Below are positions 46,291 to 55,377 of a stretch of 64,000 nt of DNA, one piece after another. Each line of letters opens with the position of its first letter. The stretch's first letter is position 1. The stretch is from assembly GCA_965224675.1 (NCBI GenBank), contig CBDDAA010000004.1, positions 434,001 to 498,000 on the forward strand. The letters are read 5' to 3'. The stretch comes from UBA7957 sp965224675. Its GTDB lineage: Bacteria > Pseudomonadota > Gammaproteobacteria > Granulosicoccales > Granulosicoccaceae. Under the pieces are notes generated by a model, which saw only the letters and a list, made by a program, of their open reading frames with translations, made no database searches and was not told where the DNA came from. The translations under genes and the position numbers were made by a program.

Positions 46291-46891
46291 GAATAATCGA
46301 CAATATCGGAAGCCGCGTCCAGCAAATCGACTGCGAATAATTGGCGGCAGCAGTCGAGGACGTAAAATTGAATTCCCTGATAGTCCTGGGCTAAGGCCGA
46401 CAGGTGACCGCATTCGGGAAACACTTTTCAGTTGGCTGCAATCAGATATAGTTAATGCAAGCTGTCTGGATCTGTTTGCTGGCAGTGGTGCCCTTGGATT
46501 TGAGGCATTTTCTCGTGGTGCCAAGCATGTAACATTAGTCGAGAAATTTACAACTGTGGCGTCTGGTTTGCGTCAGAGCGCAGAAAATTTGGGAGTGGAT
46601 GGCGCTTTGGACATATTAACAATGTCTGCACTTGATTTTATGGTAAGAAATACAACACCATTTGATATAGTATTCGTTGACCCCCCATTCGGATCTGATC
46701 TGCTGCAGAAAAGCATAGACGCATTGTCAAAAGCCACGTGGTTAAATGTCGATTGCAAAGTATATATTGAGTCTGAAAAAAAAGCGGCATCTGCCTGTAT
46801 TATCCCTGAAAATTGGGCGGTGCTACGAAGCAAATGTGCCGGGCAGGTGGGCTATAGCTTATATAATTGCACTGCATTAGCAGCCTGTTGA
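46283..46891 (+). CDS. rsmD: 16S rRNA (guanine966-N2)-methyltransferase
   Basis: 202-residue SAM methyltransferase for G966 in the 30S P-site loop. Seen: LRIIGGSSRGRKIEFP, RPTGDRIRETLFSWL, CLDLFAGSGALGFEAFSRGA and the catalytic FVDPPFGSDLL. Start codon is probably GTG 46283, overlapping the M16 gene by 8 nt (a TTG three codons earlier is possible). The last codons (Leu-Ala-Ala-Cys-stop) lie inside the terminal inverted repeat of a MITE-like element, so the native C-terminus has been replaced or trimmed; since the family ends near here, activity is probably kept. Confidence 0.93.
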   Translation: MSRNNRQYRKPRPANRLRIIGGSSRGRKIEFPDSPGLRPTGDRIRETLFSWLQSDIVNASCLDLFAGSGALGFEAFSRGAKHVTLVEKFTTVASGLRQSAENLGVDGALDILTMSALDFMVRNTTPFDIVFVDPPFGSDLLQKSIDALSKATWLNVDCKVYIESEKKAASACIIPENWAVLRSKCAGQVGYSLYNCTALAAC

Positions 46892-47022
46892 AAAAATCTC
46901 TGACGGCACCATGTAGCATTAAAATCAAGCTAAAAATACTCATTTACACTGTGTAAATTGCGTTTTTCCGTTTGATTCTACCTTACCTGATACTCATCAG
47001 GGACTTTTTCAACAGGCTGCTA
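46878..47022. mobile_element. MITE-like element, 145 bp, at the 3' end of rsmD
   Basis: The ends are near-perfect inverted repeats beginning TAGCAGCCTGTTGAAAAA (left end 46878-, right end read from 47022 on the other strand); about 24 of the first 28 positions match. There is no coding capacity. The outer TA of each end may be a duplicated target TA, as left by IS630/Tc1-mariner-type insertion; this cannot be proved without the empty site. The left repeat carries the rsmD stop codon. Confidence 0.7.
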
Positions 47023-47041
47023 GGAAATGAGTCGATAGTTG

Positions 47042-47980
47042 TCAATCGATAGTCACGTCAGTCCTTCTGGCAAATCGATTGGCGAGGATCGAATCGATAA
47101 AGAGCTGAACAAAATGCAATAGTATGCAGGTTACCAACGCAACGCCGATCTCAATCTTCAAGGATGTCAACACTCCAACCGCTACAGGTAATGTTTTTTG
47201 TGAGGCGGTAAATAACATTGCCAACCACTCCCCGCGCTCGACCCGGTGCAGTAGCTTATATAACGTACAAAGCGCGAGTAAAGCGCAGTGTGCAACGACT
47301 GAAGCGGCAAGAATTAGCAGTATCGACACAGCATTTAAAGATTTCAGCAGCTCAGCCGAGCTTGACAACGAAACCCAGGCGGTAGTAATAACGCAAAGAG
47401 AGGGTATATAACCGATGAGTTTGTTAAAGGGCTTGCCCTTGTGTACTTTTTGAATTAACAAGCCAACCACAAATGGTAACAATACAATCGATAATAGTTG
47501 TTTTAATAAGGGCCATGACGACAGTTCGACCAAACCAGCACCGTTTAGCATCCACTGCAGCATAAACGGTATGCTAAAAATGCCTATCAGATTAAGCGCA
47601 ATAGTAAAAAACAACGCCTTGCCAGTATCTCCACCCGCAAGACCTGTAATGACAATGCCAGAGGACAAGGTTGCTGGCACTGCCATTGCGACGATTAACC
47701 CGATAGTGATCTGTTCTGAAAGTTGTAAGGATAGTGCGATATAACTACCAAGAATGGGTGCTATGAATAGGTTGATAATTGTCGCTGCAAGCAAGGTGAT
47801 GAGAATTTTCTTTTTGAATTGCAGATTATTTAAAGAAGTTTGAAAACCGTTGATTACAAAAATTGTAACCACCATCCATGGCACTATGCCAAGGTCCTTT
47901 AGACTGGTGCCTGGCGCGGGGAATAATATGGCGACAATCAATGCCAAAACCAGACCGATAGGTAAAATAATCGCACTCAT
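47042..47980 (-). CDS. Bile acid:sodium symporter (BASS)-type transporter
   Basis: 312-residue membrane protein with about nine or ten helices, of the SBF-like (YfeH/Rch1-type) branch: MSAIILPIGLVLALIVAILFPAPG at the N-terminus, FVINGFQTSLNNL, the helix-break region VAMAVPATLSSGIVITGLAGGDTGKA, and FTASQKTLPVAVGVL late in the chain. These two discontinuous regions form the sodium/substrate site in the fold. The substrate (organic anion, sulfonate or other) cannot be deduced. It ends 20 bp from the MITE-like element and stands in the region that separates rsmD from coaD. Confidence 0.82.
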   Translation of the reverse strand: MSAIILPIGLVLALIVAILFPAPGTSLKDLGIVPWMVVTIFVINGFQTSLNNLQFKKKILITLLAATIINLFIAPILGSYIALSLQLSEQITIGLIVAMAVPATLSSGIVITGLAGGDTGKALFFTIALNLIGIFSIPFMLQWMLNGAGLVELSSWPLLKQLLSIVLLPFVVGLLIQKVHKGKPFNKLIGYIPSLCVITTAWVSLSSSAELLKSLNAVSILLILAASVVAHCALLALCTLYKLLHRVERGEWLAMLFTASQKTLPVAVGVLTSLKIEIGVALVTCILLHFVQLFIDSILANRFARRTDVTID

Positions 47981-48469
47981 TTACTAGCTTCTTTTAGTGA
48001 AATCACTAATTTTATATCATGCAGGACACTATCTGTAACAAATGTTTTTAGCAGGGTGAATTGTAATAAATTTTAGAGCTGATTTAACTACACCTAATCT
48101 GCGGATTTCAGGAAGTGCTATGCCAGAATTCCGATTTAAATCCAGGTTGTACTTGCAATTTCACTGGCTATTGGCAAATCTCCTAGGTTAATTGCATGAA
48201 TCGGAACAATAGCCGTTTTAAGGTCCTGGCACCGTCAATCGAGGATGCTATACCTGTACTACTACCCTTGTGAAACCTTCAATGTCATGAGTGTCAAATA
48301 CCGTCTCTTAGTAATATTTATTTGGATTCAGTGGCTTGGAGACCTGTATATAGCAGAATATTTTGTAAATATTTGAAGCGTCTTCACGAAATTTGATGTT
48401 ATTCCCGGTAAAGTGTATGAAACACTACACTTGTTTGAATCTTATCCTGGATCCGTAGGTCATAGCACA
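47981..48469. other. Intergenic region without a recognisable gene
   Basis: About 490 bp between the divergently transcribed BASS transporter and the PQQ sugar dehydrogenase. AT-rich near both start codons, as expected for two promoters. No RNA structure, repeat or small protein gene was recognised. Confidence 0.4.
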
Positions 48470-51400
48470 ATGCGAGAAATTTTTTTAAGGTTTGTACTGT
48501 GCTTTTTTATGATCCCTGGTGTACTTGCAATTGAATTACCCGATAACTTTGTCGATGAAAGCTTTGTCAGCGGTATCGATGGTCAGGTCACTGGTTTTGA
48601 CTGGGGGCCTGCAGGGCGTTTGTTCATTGTTGAAAAAGCCGGCGTTGTGCGAGTTGTACAAAATGGATCGCTTCTACCTCAGTCGTTTCTGGACATCAAT
48701 AAAATCGTTAACGACCGTGTTGATCGTGGTTTACTTAGCGTAGCCGTTCACCCGGATTTTCCGAACAAGCCCTACATTTATATTCTGTTTACTTATGACC
48801 CACCTGAACTGATCAGCAATGGTTTTACAGGTGCTGGCGCGCTTGATGGCAGCGGCAACCGTGTTGCCAGGTTGGTACGATACACAGCCGATGCGGGTAA
48901 AAACTACAATGTTGCAATTGCAGGAAGTGAAAAAACAATTCTAGGTAAAAACAGTACTTACGAAAACATTGGCGACCCCAATGGCCGATACGATACCGAC
49001 ATCCCTTCCTGTGGTGCCATCAGCAACCCGGTACAGGATTGTATGCCTATCGATGAATTGTCCCACACTATTGGTGCAGTAAGATTTGGACCGGATGGGT
49101 CTCTGTACGTTTCTAATGGAGATGGTGCAAGCTACCATAGCTTTGAACCAATGACGGTTATGGTGCAAGACTTGGATAGTATGCGCGGGAAAGTATTTCG
49201 TATAAATCCTGAGACGGGTGAGGGTTATGCAGATAATCCATACTACGATGGAGACACCAAGAGTAATCGATCAAAGGTAATAAATTCCGGATTACGAAAT
49301 CCTTATAGTATGACTATCCATCCTCTAACCGAAGAACCCTTTGTCGGTGATGTTGGATTGGATCTATGGGAGGAAATAGACGGTGGTTATGCAAAAAACT
49401 TTGCCTGGCCATGCTATTCCGGTGCGGAGGGGGAGAATTTACGCCGCCCCGGATTTGAAGAAATGGCTTATTGTCAGGAATTTTACGCAAGTAACATTGC
49501 ACTGCAGGCACCTGTCATCAGTTGGCCCCGAAATGACACTGGTTCAGCTATAGTCGGAGATTTTTATTTTTCAGATAATTTTCCAATTCAATTTCACGGT
49601 AAATTATTCTATGCAGATTTTTTACAAGGCTGGATGCGCTATGCTGACGTTGATGATCCTGACAATATCGTGAAGTATGATTTTGCTACTGATATGCTGC
49701 CTGTGGTAGAGATCAGAATGGGGCCAGACGGGGCTTTGTATTATGCCAGTATAACTACCCGGGAGATTCGTCGAATTCGTTATACGGGTGATATTAACGG
49801 TCAGGAAAATATTAAGCCAATAGCAAAAATCACCAGTTCTATTATTGCAGGCTATGCACCATTGACAGTATCATTCAGTGCTGCTGAAAGTAGTGACCTC
49901 GATGGAGAGGTGCTCGCGTATGCATGGGACTTTGGAAACGGAGAAACCAGCGAACTGTCTGCTCAGCAAGTTACCTATCAAAGTGCAGGTGTCTATGAGG
50001 TCAGTCTGGAGGTTACTGATAATCAAGGTGCAAGTGACTTTAGCTCTGTATCCATAGAAGTCAGGCAAGGTCAGAGTCCAATACTGACACTTAGCGCACA
50101 GGGTCCAGCAACGGCCTATGCAGTCGGTGAAAATGTTCTATTCTCTGGATCTGCCACTTTGTTGGGGGCTGAACTTGCAACCACAAAGCTTCGTTGGGTT
50201 GCGAGAATCTATGCGGGTGACGAAATACGACAGGAAGTTGAAGGCAGTGTAGGGCGGACGTTCTCATTTCTATACCCGGATCATAAAGATGCAGAGACAG
50301 TGAGTGTTTGCCTTATCGCCAGGGGTAATGATGATCTGGAAAAAGAGCGTTGTGAAAAACTCAATGCGAAAACCACAGATTTGTTAATAAACGCCTATCC
50401 AACAGGCTTCAAATTGAACTATGCGGGTATCCCCGTTTATACACCTTTTACCGTTACCGCGCTGCAGGGTTCCAAAAGGGTTATCTCAGCGCCAGAGCAG
50501 GCGGGTGTTGCTACATTTCTAAAATGGTCAGATGCGGGTAAGCCAACACATACTGTCATCATATCAGATGAATCAACATCGTTTGTTGCCAGTTATGACG
50601 TACAGGGCGTAACTTCTGCCTATAAACAAGCCTTCTCCAGCAGTACGATAGCCAGCTGTAGAGAGGGGATTGAGGCGCGATTAGTCAAAGCAAACAATAT
50701 AAAATGTTGGGAATTTTTCTGGAACCCTATAGCAGCCTTAGAGCAATCCAATTTATATGAAGCACTGAAATTTATCGATGGACGGTATCAGCCATCAATG
50801 AATGGGGGCAGCTTGTATTTAGGGCGCGATAACGCGCATACAGGCAATGGCACAGACGACGGTGCAGAAATTTCCCGATTCGCAATCGCGGCATATAATG
50901 TTATAGCAGGAGGTAAATACAGCATTGTTAATAGTTCTGTGATAGATAAAAACGATAGCTGTGGTGACGGTATGGACCTACGGATATTGCTTAATGGCCA
51001 GGCAGTAAAAGTGCTTGATTTACCTAATGGTGAGAGTGCTGATTTTAATCACACTTTGGGTGAGCTTGATTTTGGCGACATTGTACATATAGCCGCCGGG
51101 CCAAAGGCATCTACTGAATGTGATAGTTTTTCCTGGGATTTTGCTTTGCAACAGGAAACTTCAGGCGAGTCACCCCCCAGGTTTCGTAAAAAGCCAGATG
51201 CAATTACAATGACGGTTGGTGGAAAAGTGGAGAAGGACTTCAGTGCGTTCGATTTAAATGGTGATGCCTTAACCTATAGTGCTACTAATCTACCTGATGG
51301 TTTGTTTATTAATGCAGGTACTGGAATTGTGACAGGTGAGCTTAAGCAGTCAGGGTTGTATAACAGTCAGATCAAAGTAAGCGATGGTATCGCGTTTGAT

Positions 51401-51583
51401 AAGTTTGAACTTGAGTGGCAGGTAAAAAATGCTGATGGCACTATAGATACTGATTCTTCAGGTGGATCTGGAACGATGTTGATGTTGTCACTGATATTCG
51501 TTTTAATTCGAATTGGACGCAATTTCTATAGCCGCAGGTGTCTTTACTTGTTTAACAGGAAATCAGCTTTGTCAAATAAGTAA
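48470..51583 (+). CDS. Exported PQQ-dependent sugar dehydrogenase with PKD domain and GlyGly-CTERM-like tail
   Basis: 1037-residue modular exported protein. Signal peptide (about 1-20, ending GVLA), a glucose/sorbosone-dehydrogenase beta-propeller (about 25-440: LLSVAVHPDFP, HTIGAVRFGPDG, NSGLRNPYSMTIHP, GDVGLDLWEEID, MGPDGALYY), a PKD domain (about 450-535, AYAWDFGNGETS), a middle region without known fold, a cadherin-like putative-Ig domain (about 905-985), and a C-terminal SSGGSG-hydrophobic-RIGRNFYSRR tail like a GlyGly-CTERM sorting signal, followed by an unusual 14-residue extension. ATG 48470 is preferred because it gives a clean signal peptide. It probably oxidises an aldose or sugar alcohol outside the cell; substrate unknown. 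No PQQ synthesis genes nearby. Confidence 0.78.
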   Translation: MREIFLRFVLCFFMIPGVLAIELPDNFVDESFVSGIDGQVTGFDWGPAGRLFIVEKAGVVRVVQNGSLLPQSFLDINKIVNDRVDRGLLSVAVHPDFPNKPYIYILFTYDPPELISNGFTGAGALDGSGNRVARLVRYTADAGKNYNVAIAGSEKTILGKNSTYENIGDPNGRYDTDIPSCGAISNPVQDCMPIDELSHTIGAVRFGPDGSLYVSNGDGASYHSFEPMTVMVQDLDSMRGKVFRINPETGEGYADNPYYDGDTKSNRSKVINSGLRNPYSMTIHPLTEEPFVGDVGLDLWEEIDGGYAKNFAWPCYSGAEGENLRRPGFEEMAYCQEFYASNIALQAPVISWPRNDTGSAIVGDFYFSDNFPIQFHGKLFYADFLQGWMRYADVDDPDNIVKYDFATDMLPVVEIRMGPDGALYYASITTREIRRIRYTGDINGQENIKPIAKITSSIIAGYAPLTVSFSAAESSDLDGEVLAYAWDFGNGETSELSAQQVTYQSAGVYEVSLEVTDNQGASDFSSVSIEVRQGQSPILTLSAQGPATAYAVGENVLFSGSATLLGAELATTKLRWVARIYAGDEIRQEVEGSVGRTFSFLYPDHKDAETVSVCLIARGNDDLEKERCEKLNAKTTDLLINAYPTGFKLNYAGIPVYTPFTVTALQGSKRVISAPEQAGVATFLKWSDAGKPTHTVIISDESTSFVASYDVQGVTSAYKQAFSSSTIASCREGIEARLVKANNIKCWEFFWNPIAALEQSNLYEALKFIDGRYQPSMNGGSLYLGRDNAHTGNGTDDGAEISRFAIAAYNVIAGGKYSIVNSSVIDKNDSCGDGMDLRILLNGQAVKVLDLPNGESADFNHTLGELDFGDIVHIAAGPKASTECDSFSWDFALQQETSGESPPRFRKKPDAITMTVGGKVEKDFSAFDLNGDALTYSATNLPDGLFINAGTGIVTGELKQSGLYNSQIKVSDGIAFDKFELEWQVKNADGTIDTDSSGGSGTMLMLSLIFVLIRIGRNFYSRRCLYLFNRKSALSNK

Positions 51584-51620
51584 AGACTACCTGCACGTTT
51601 TTTTAATGCAACTCGCCGTA

Positions 51621-52025
51621 TTACGAGCTGCTCGATTCTTCCAGCGAAAACTCCTCATCCAACCAGCCGCATATACCGCCTATCATTTCTTTCACAGGCA
51701 GGCCCAATCTGGCTAGATTTATCGCTGCCTTATTCGCCCCATTGCAATGGGGGCCGGCGCAATAAACTATAAATAGCTTTGTTTGATCGAAACGTGTCAT
51801 GGTACGTTCGGTTATCTTGCCGTGTGGCAGATTGATGGCGCCGGGAATGTGTCCGGCTTTGTACATTTCGGGTGAGCGTACGTCCAACAAGATAAAATCA
51901 GGTACTTGTTTTGTCATGGCATGGTGGGTATCCCAACAATCGGTCTCATACTTCAGCCGGTTCTGAAAATGTGAGAGTGCTTCATTACTTGATAATGCAG
52001 GTACGTTACTAACAACAGTAGACAT
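51621..52025 (-). CDS. Rhodanese-domain protein
   Basis: 134-residue single rhodanese domain. Seen: FILLDVRSPEMYKAGHIPGAINLPHGKI and the active-site loop YCAGPHCNGANKAA, whose first Cys is the likely persulfide carrier; the loop is longer and has a second Cys, unlike a classical six-residue thiosulfate sulfurtransferase loop. A 35-residue N-terminal extension precedes the domain. No signal peptide. Second gene of a leftward unit with the DUF1272 gene, divergent from the FtrA-like regulator, which probably controls it. Confidence 0.85.
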   Translation of the reverse strand: MSTVVSNVPALSSNEALSHFQNRLKYETDCWDTHHAMTKQVPDFILLDVRSPEMYKAGHIPGAINLPHGKITERTMTRFDQTKLFIVYCAGPHCNGANKAAINLARLGLPVKEMIGGICGWLDEEFSLEESSSS

Positions 52026-52062
52026 AAGACATCTCCTTTCAGCTTGAGAAATTGTTACTTAC

Positions 52063-52371
52063 CTAACGTTCATTTGCAGGTATAGCGCTAATGTTTGATG
52101 CAAATACAGCATGACTTTCAGAATCAATCGGGTTATGGATTATTTCTCTTGATGCCGGATCCCTACCAAGATAAGCATTGTTTTTTAGATTTTTGCTCGG
52201 CCGAATGGGTCGGTTACAAAAACCCCCGCCACAATTGGGACAGACATTATTCAGGAGGTCATTAACACATGCATTACAATAGGTGCATTCATAGGAACAT
52301 ATCATTGCCTCTGTAGAGTCAGGAGGCAGTTCTTTATTGCAGTTTTCACAAGTTGGGCGTAAAGATAACAT
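52063..52371 (-). CDS. DUF1272 zinc-ribbon protein
   Basis: 102-residue protein. MLSLRPTCENCNKELPPDS and ICSYECTYCNACVNDLLNNVCPNCGGGF give four CxxC-type pairs that should bind two zinc ions, the DUF1272 pattern. The C-terminal 45 residues are polar and not conserved-looking. Function unknown. It starts the leftward unit with the rhodanese gene (37 nt apart). Confidence 0.85.
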   Translation of the reverse strand: MLSLRPTCENCNKELPPDSTEAMICSYECTYCNACVNDLLNNVCPNCGGGFCNRPIRPSKNLKNNAYLGRDPASREIIHNPIDSESHAVFASNISAIPANER

Positions 52372-52525
52372 CTTTCACTCTCAATCCATTATTCACAAAA
52401 CAGCTGATCTTTTTTCGATTATCACTTTAACAGTGTGTGGCAATAAGAATTTCATATTTAGCTTGACTCAACAATTGGCGTAAATGACAATAAACATGAA
52501 ATTAACGACAAAATGAAAATACCTT

Positions 52526-53527
52526 ATGCTGAAGAAAAACCACAAGGTAGCAATTCTTGCTTATGATGGACTCTGTACATTTGAATTTGCTGTAGCAATA
52601 GAAGTATTTGGTCTTAAGCGATCTGAGATGGATTCCTGGTATGACTGTTTTGTTTGTGGACTTGAATCTGGGCCACTGACCGCGACCGGCGGGGTTACTG
52701 TTACTACCAATTATGGGTTGGATGTGCTGGAGCGTGCTGATACCATCATATTGCCAGGCTGGCGAGGTATGTATACGAAGCCACCCGAAGAGCTCTTGCA
52801 GCAGCTGCTAAAAGCGTACGATAGGGGGAGCAGAATATTAACCATATGTTCTGGTATATTTGTATTGGCCCATACAGGTTTACTTGATGGTAAGAGTGCT
52901 ACTACGCACTGGCAGTACACTGATTACCTGGCTAGCCGGTTTCCCGCTATCCGGGTAGAACCGGATGTGCTTTACATTGATGAGGGGCAGTTGGTCAGCT
53001 CAGCAGGCAGTGCTGCTGGATTGGATATGTGTTTGCATATTGTTCGCAAGGATTATGGACCGGAAATAGCCAACAAGGTCGCCCGAAGGTTAGTTATCCC
53101 ACCCCACAGGGATGGAGGACAGGCACAGTTTATTGAACGACCTCTACCCGGAACTGATCACAGGCTTGCTGGATTGCTGGATTGGATACGGGAAAATTTA
53201 CAAGAAAATCTAACGGTACAATCACTGGCTAAACGAGTTTCCATGAGTAAACGTACACTTGAAAGGAAGTTTCGTGGTGCAACAGGGCAGGCACCTGGAC
53301 AATGGGTGGTTGAACAACGACTGTCTTTAGCGCGAAATCTGCTGGCTGCAAGCAGCCAATCCATAGAAAGTATTGCCTTTGACTCAGGGTTTGGGTCAGC
53401 TGAATTGTTGCGACATCATTTCCGTAAACGATTAGGATTAAGCCCTTTGGCTTATCGTCGGCGTTTTGCATATGCATCTGATTTTCCATCTTTAGCACTA
53501 AAGACCATACCTGAAAAAAATGCCTGA
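52526..53527 (+). CDS. GlxA/FtrA-type AraC-family regulator
   Basis: 333-residue regulator. N-terminal DJ-1/PfpI-like domain (about 5-185; KVAILAYDGLCTFEFAVAIEVFG, LTICSGIFVLAHTGLLDG with the nucleophile-elbow Cys, ATTHW) followed by an AraC-type double helix-turn-helix (about 220-320; LTVQSLAKRVSMSKRTLERKF, SIESIAFDSGFGSAELLRHHF). This is the layout of FtrA/GlxA. Divergent from the DUF1272-rhodanese pair across a 154-bp gap, so these are probable targets. Its stop overlaps the DUF1285 start by 8 nt. Confidence 0.88.
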   Translation: MLKKNHKVAILAYDGLCTFEFAVAIEVFGLKRSEMDSWYDCFVCGLESGPLTATGGVTVTTNYGLDVLERADTIILPGWRGMYTKPPEELLQQLLKAYDRGSRILTICSGIFVLAHTGLLDGKSATTHWQYTDYLASRFPAIRVEPDVLYIDEGQLVSSAGSAAGLDMCLHIVRKDYGPEIANKVARRLVIPPHRDGGQAQFIERPLPGTDHRLAGLLDWIRENLQENLTVQSLAKRVSMSKRTLERKFRGATGQAPGQWVVEQRLSLARNLLAASSQSIESIAFDSGFGSAELLRHHFRKRLGLSPLAYRRRFAYASDFPSLALKTIPEKNA

Positions 53528-54074
53528 TACGAAGCTGATTGATCTGCATAAGTTGGAATCTGAGCTAAGCAACAAAATCAAGCTCCTACCTGTCCATAGC
53601 TGGCACCCTGAGCGTACAGATACTATCGATATTCGTATCATGCGTGATGGGCGTTGGATACACGAAGGAGGTGAGATAAAACGCCCTGAACTTGTTCGTT
53701 TGTTTGCCAGTGTTCTGCGCCTGGATAAAGACGGCTATTATTTGGTGACGCCGGTTGAAAAATTACTAATAGACGTTGTGGATGCACCTTTTGTCGTGAC
53801 GTCTGTGATGCAAAGAGAGGATCCGCAAGGTCGTTCCGTATTGATGATGCAAACCAATATAGGGGAACAGGTTTTAGTCGGAGATAAACATCAATTACGC
53901 ATTGCCTATAATGCCAATAAAGAGCCAAGCCCTTATGTACATATACGTGATGGCCTGGAGGCTTTGTTGCTACGCTCAGTTTTCTATGATTTAGTTGAAT
54001 TAGGTAAAATTAGAGATGATGAGCTGGTTGTAGAGAGCGCTGGACAAATATTTATCTTAGGATCCATAAACTAA
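53520..54074 (+). CDS. DUF1285 protein
   Basis: 184-residue protein of the DUF1285 family, with IRIMRDGRWIHEGGEIKRPELVRLFASVL and DGYYLVTPVEKLLIDVVDAPF as its landmarks. Soluble, no membrane segment. Structures of relatives suggest a ligand-binding beta fold, but no function is known. Overlaps the end of the regulator gene, so probably cotranscribed with it. Confidence 0.82.
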   Translation: MPDTKLIDLHKLESELSNKIKLLPVHSWHPERTDTIDIRIMRDGRWIHEGGEIKRPELVRLFASVLRLDKDGYYLVTPVEKLLIDVVDAPFVVTSVMQREDPQGRSVLMMQTNIGEQVLVGDKHQLRIAYNANKEPSPYVHIRDGLEALLLRSVFYDLVELGKIRDDELVVESAGQIFILGSIN

Positions 54075-54358
54075 GAATTTTTCGTGGAATTGCATGAAGT
54101 TTTATGCCAGTCCTGTCGGCAAATTCTTTGATCATTTTAAGATCAAGGTTGAAATGATCTTGTCAGTAAGCTTTATATTCAATAGGTTACAGGCAAGTCT
54201 AAACCTAAGAGTGTTGCTATAATTTTGCTCTACCAAGAGACGCTTTACTATTTATCCATATACGTTAGTGGATAAACCTATTTGGTACAGCAAAGTGACA
54301 TAGACAGATCCGTAATTATCAGGCAGTCTTCGCATTTGCTTTTAAACGTAATTTGAAT

Positions 54359-54838
54359 ATGAAGGTAACAGCGGTTTATCCGGGTACATTTGACCCTATT
54401 ACTCTTGGCCATGTCGATATTGTTAGTCGTGCAAGCTTGATGTTTAAGAAATTAATTGTTGGGATCGCAGCCAGTGAAAATAAAAATCCACTTTTTTCGC
54501 TTGAGGAAAGAGTCGATTTGGCGCAGCAGGTGTTGCAGAAACTAGACAATGTTGAGGTAAGACCTTTTCGGGGGTTGTTAGCACACACTATGAAAGACTG
54601 GAATTCTGAGGTGATTGTCCGGGGCTTAAGAGCAATTTCAGATTTTGAATACGAAGTGCAGTTAGCAGAAGTTAATAAACAGATTGACTCGAACCTTGAA
54701 ACAGTTTTTATCGCTGCATCAAATAAGTATACCTTTCTTTCTTCCAGTATCGTTAGGGATATCGCCAAACACGGAGGTGATGTATCAGTTTTTGTTTCAC
54801 CGTGTGTTTCTGACGCATTTATCAGGCACTTCAAATAA
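54359..54838 (+). CDS. coaD: Phosphopantetheine adenylyltransferase
   Basis: 159-residue nucleotidyltransferase for the penultimate step of CoA synthesis. Seen: YPGTFDPITLGHVDIV (nucleotide-binding TxGH), the phosphopantetheine site VRPFRGLLAH, VRGLRAISDFEYE and FLSSSIVRDIAKHGGDVS. ATG 54359 fits the family start; a TTG two codons earlier opens the frame. The YfhL-type ferredoxin gene follows at 52 bp, the usual pairing in gammaproteobacteria. Confidence 0.96.
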   Translation: MKVTAVYPGTFDPITLGHVDIVSRASLMFKKLIVGIAASENKNPLFSLEERVDLAQQVLQKLDNVEVRPFRGLLAHTMKDWNSEVIVRGLRAISDFEYEVQLAEVNKQIDSNLETVFIAASNKYTFLSSSIVRDIAKHGGDVSVFVSPCVSDAFIRHFK

Positions 54839-54889
54839 GTTGTGATATATTAGAAAAATTCAATATAGAGTATATGTAAGGATTTAACA

Positions 54890-55135
54890 ATGGCGTTAAT
54901 GATTACTGATGAATGTATCAATTGCGATGTCTGCGAGCCTGAATGCCCAAATGAAGCTATTTATCAGGGTGAAGAAATCTATGAGATCAACCCCGATCTT
55001 TGTACTGAGTGTGTTGGTCATTTTGAGACATCTCAGTGTGTGGAAGTTTGTCCGGTAGACTGCATTCCGCTTGACCCTAATCACAAAGAATCACCTGAAC
55101 AACTGCAACTAAAATATGAAAGGCTCACAGCTTGA
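54890..55135 (+). CDS. YfhL-type 2[4Fe-4S] ferredoxin
   Basis: 81-residue ferredoxin with two cluster motifs: CINCDVCEPECP, and a second site (CTEC, an 8-residue insert, then CVEVCP) with the lengthened spacing of the Allochromatium/YfhL type, whose clusters have very low potential. The C-terminal extension (DPNHKESPEQLQLKYERL) is also typical. A GTAAGGAT ribosome binding site precedes the ATG. Confidence 0.95.
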   Translation: MALMITDECINCDVCEPECPNEAIYQGEEIYEINPDLCTECVGHFETSQCVEVCPVDCIPLDPNHKESPEQLQLKYERLTA

Positions 55136-55377
55136 TCGGTCTGATTATCAGAAATATTGAAGCATCGTCCGCCATCCCAAATACCTCAAGAAATACTTCA
55201 AAAACAGAAGGATCATCTAAGACTCAAAACTGCTGATTTTGTGTCGTAGCGCACTTTTTCTCTAACTGTCTTCCCCTCACGTCAACCATTTTTCCAAGTC
55301 ATCGTTGTTTGTTAGCAAGTGGGTGATTTTTCTCCCACAACCGTAACGCTATAACAATCAAGTAAAGGGGAAATAAA

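Noticed and set aside
54130..54159. Inverted pair GATCATTT/AAATGATC after the DUF1285 gene
   Set aside because: AT-rich 8-bp arms with a 14-nt loop and no T-run; not convincing as terminator or operator.
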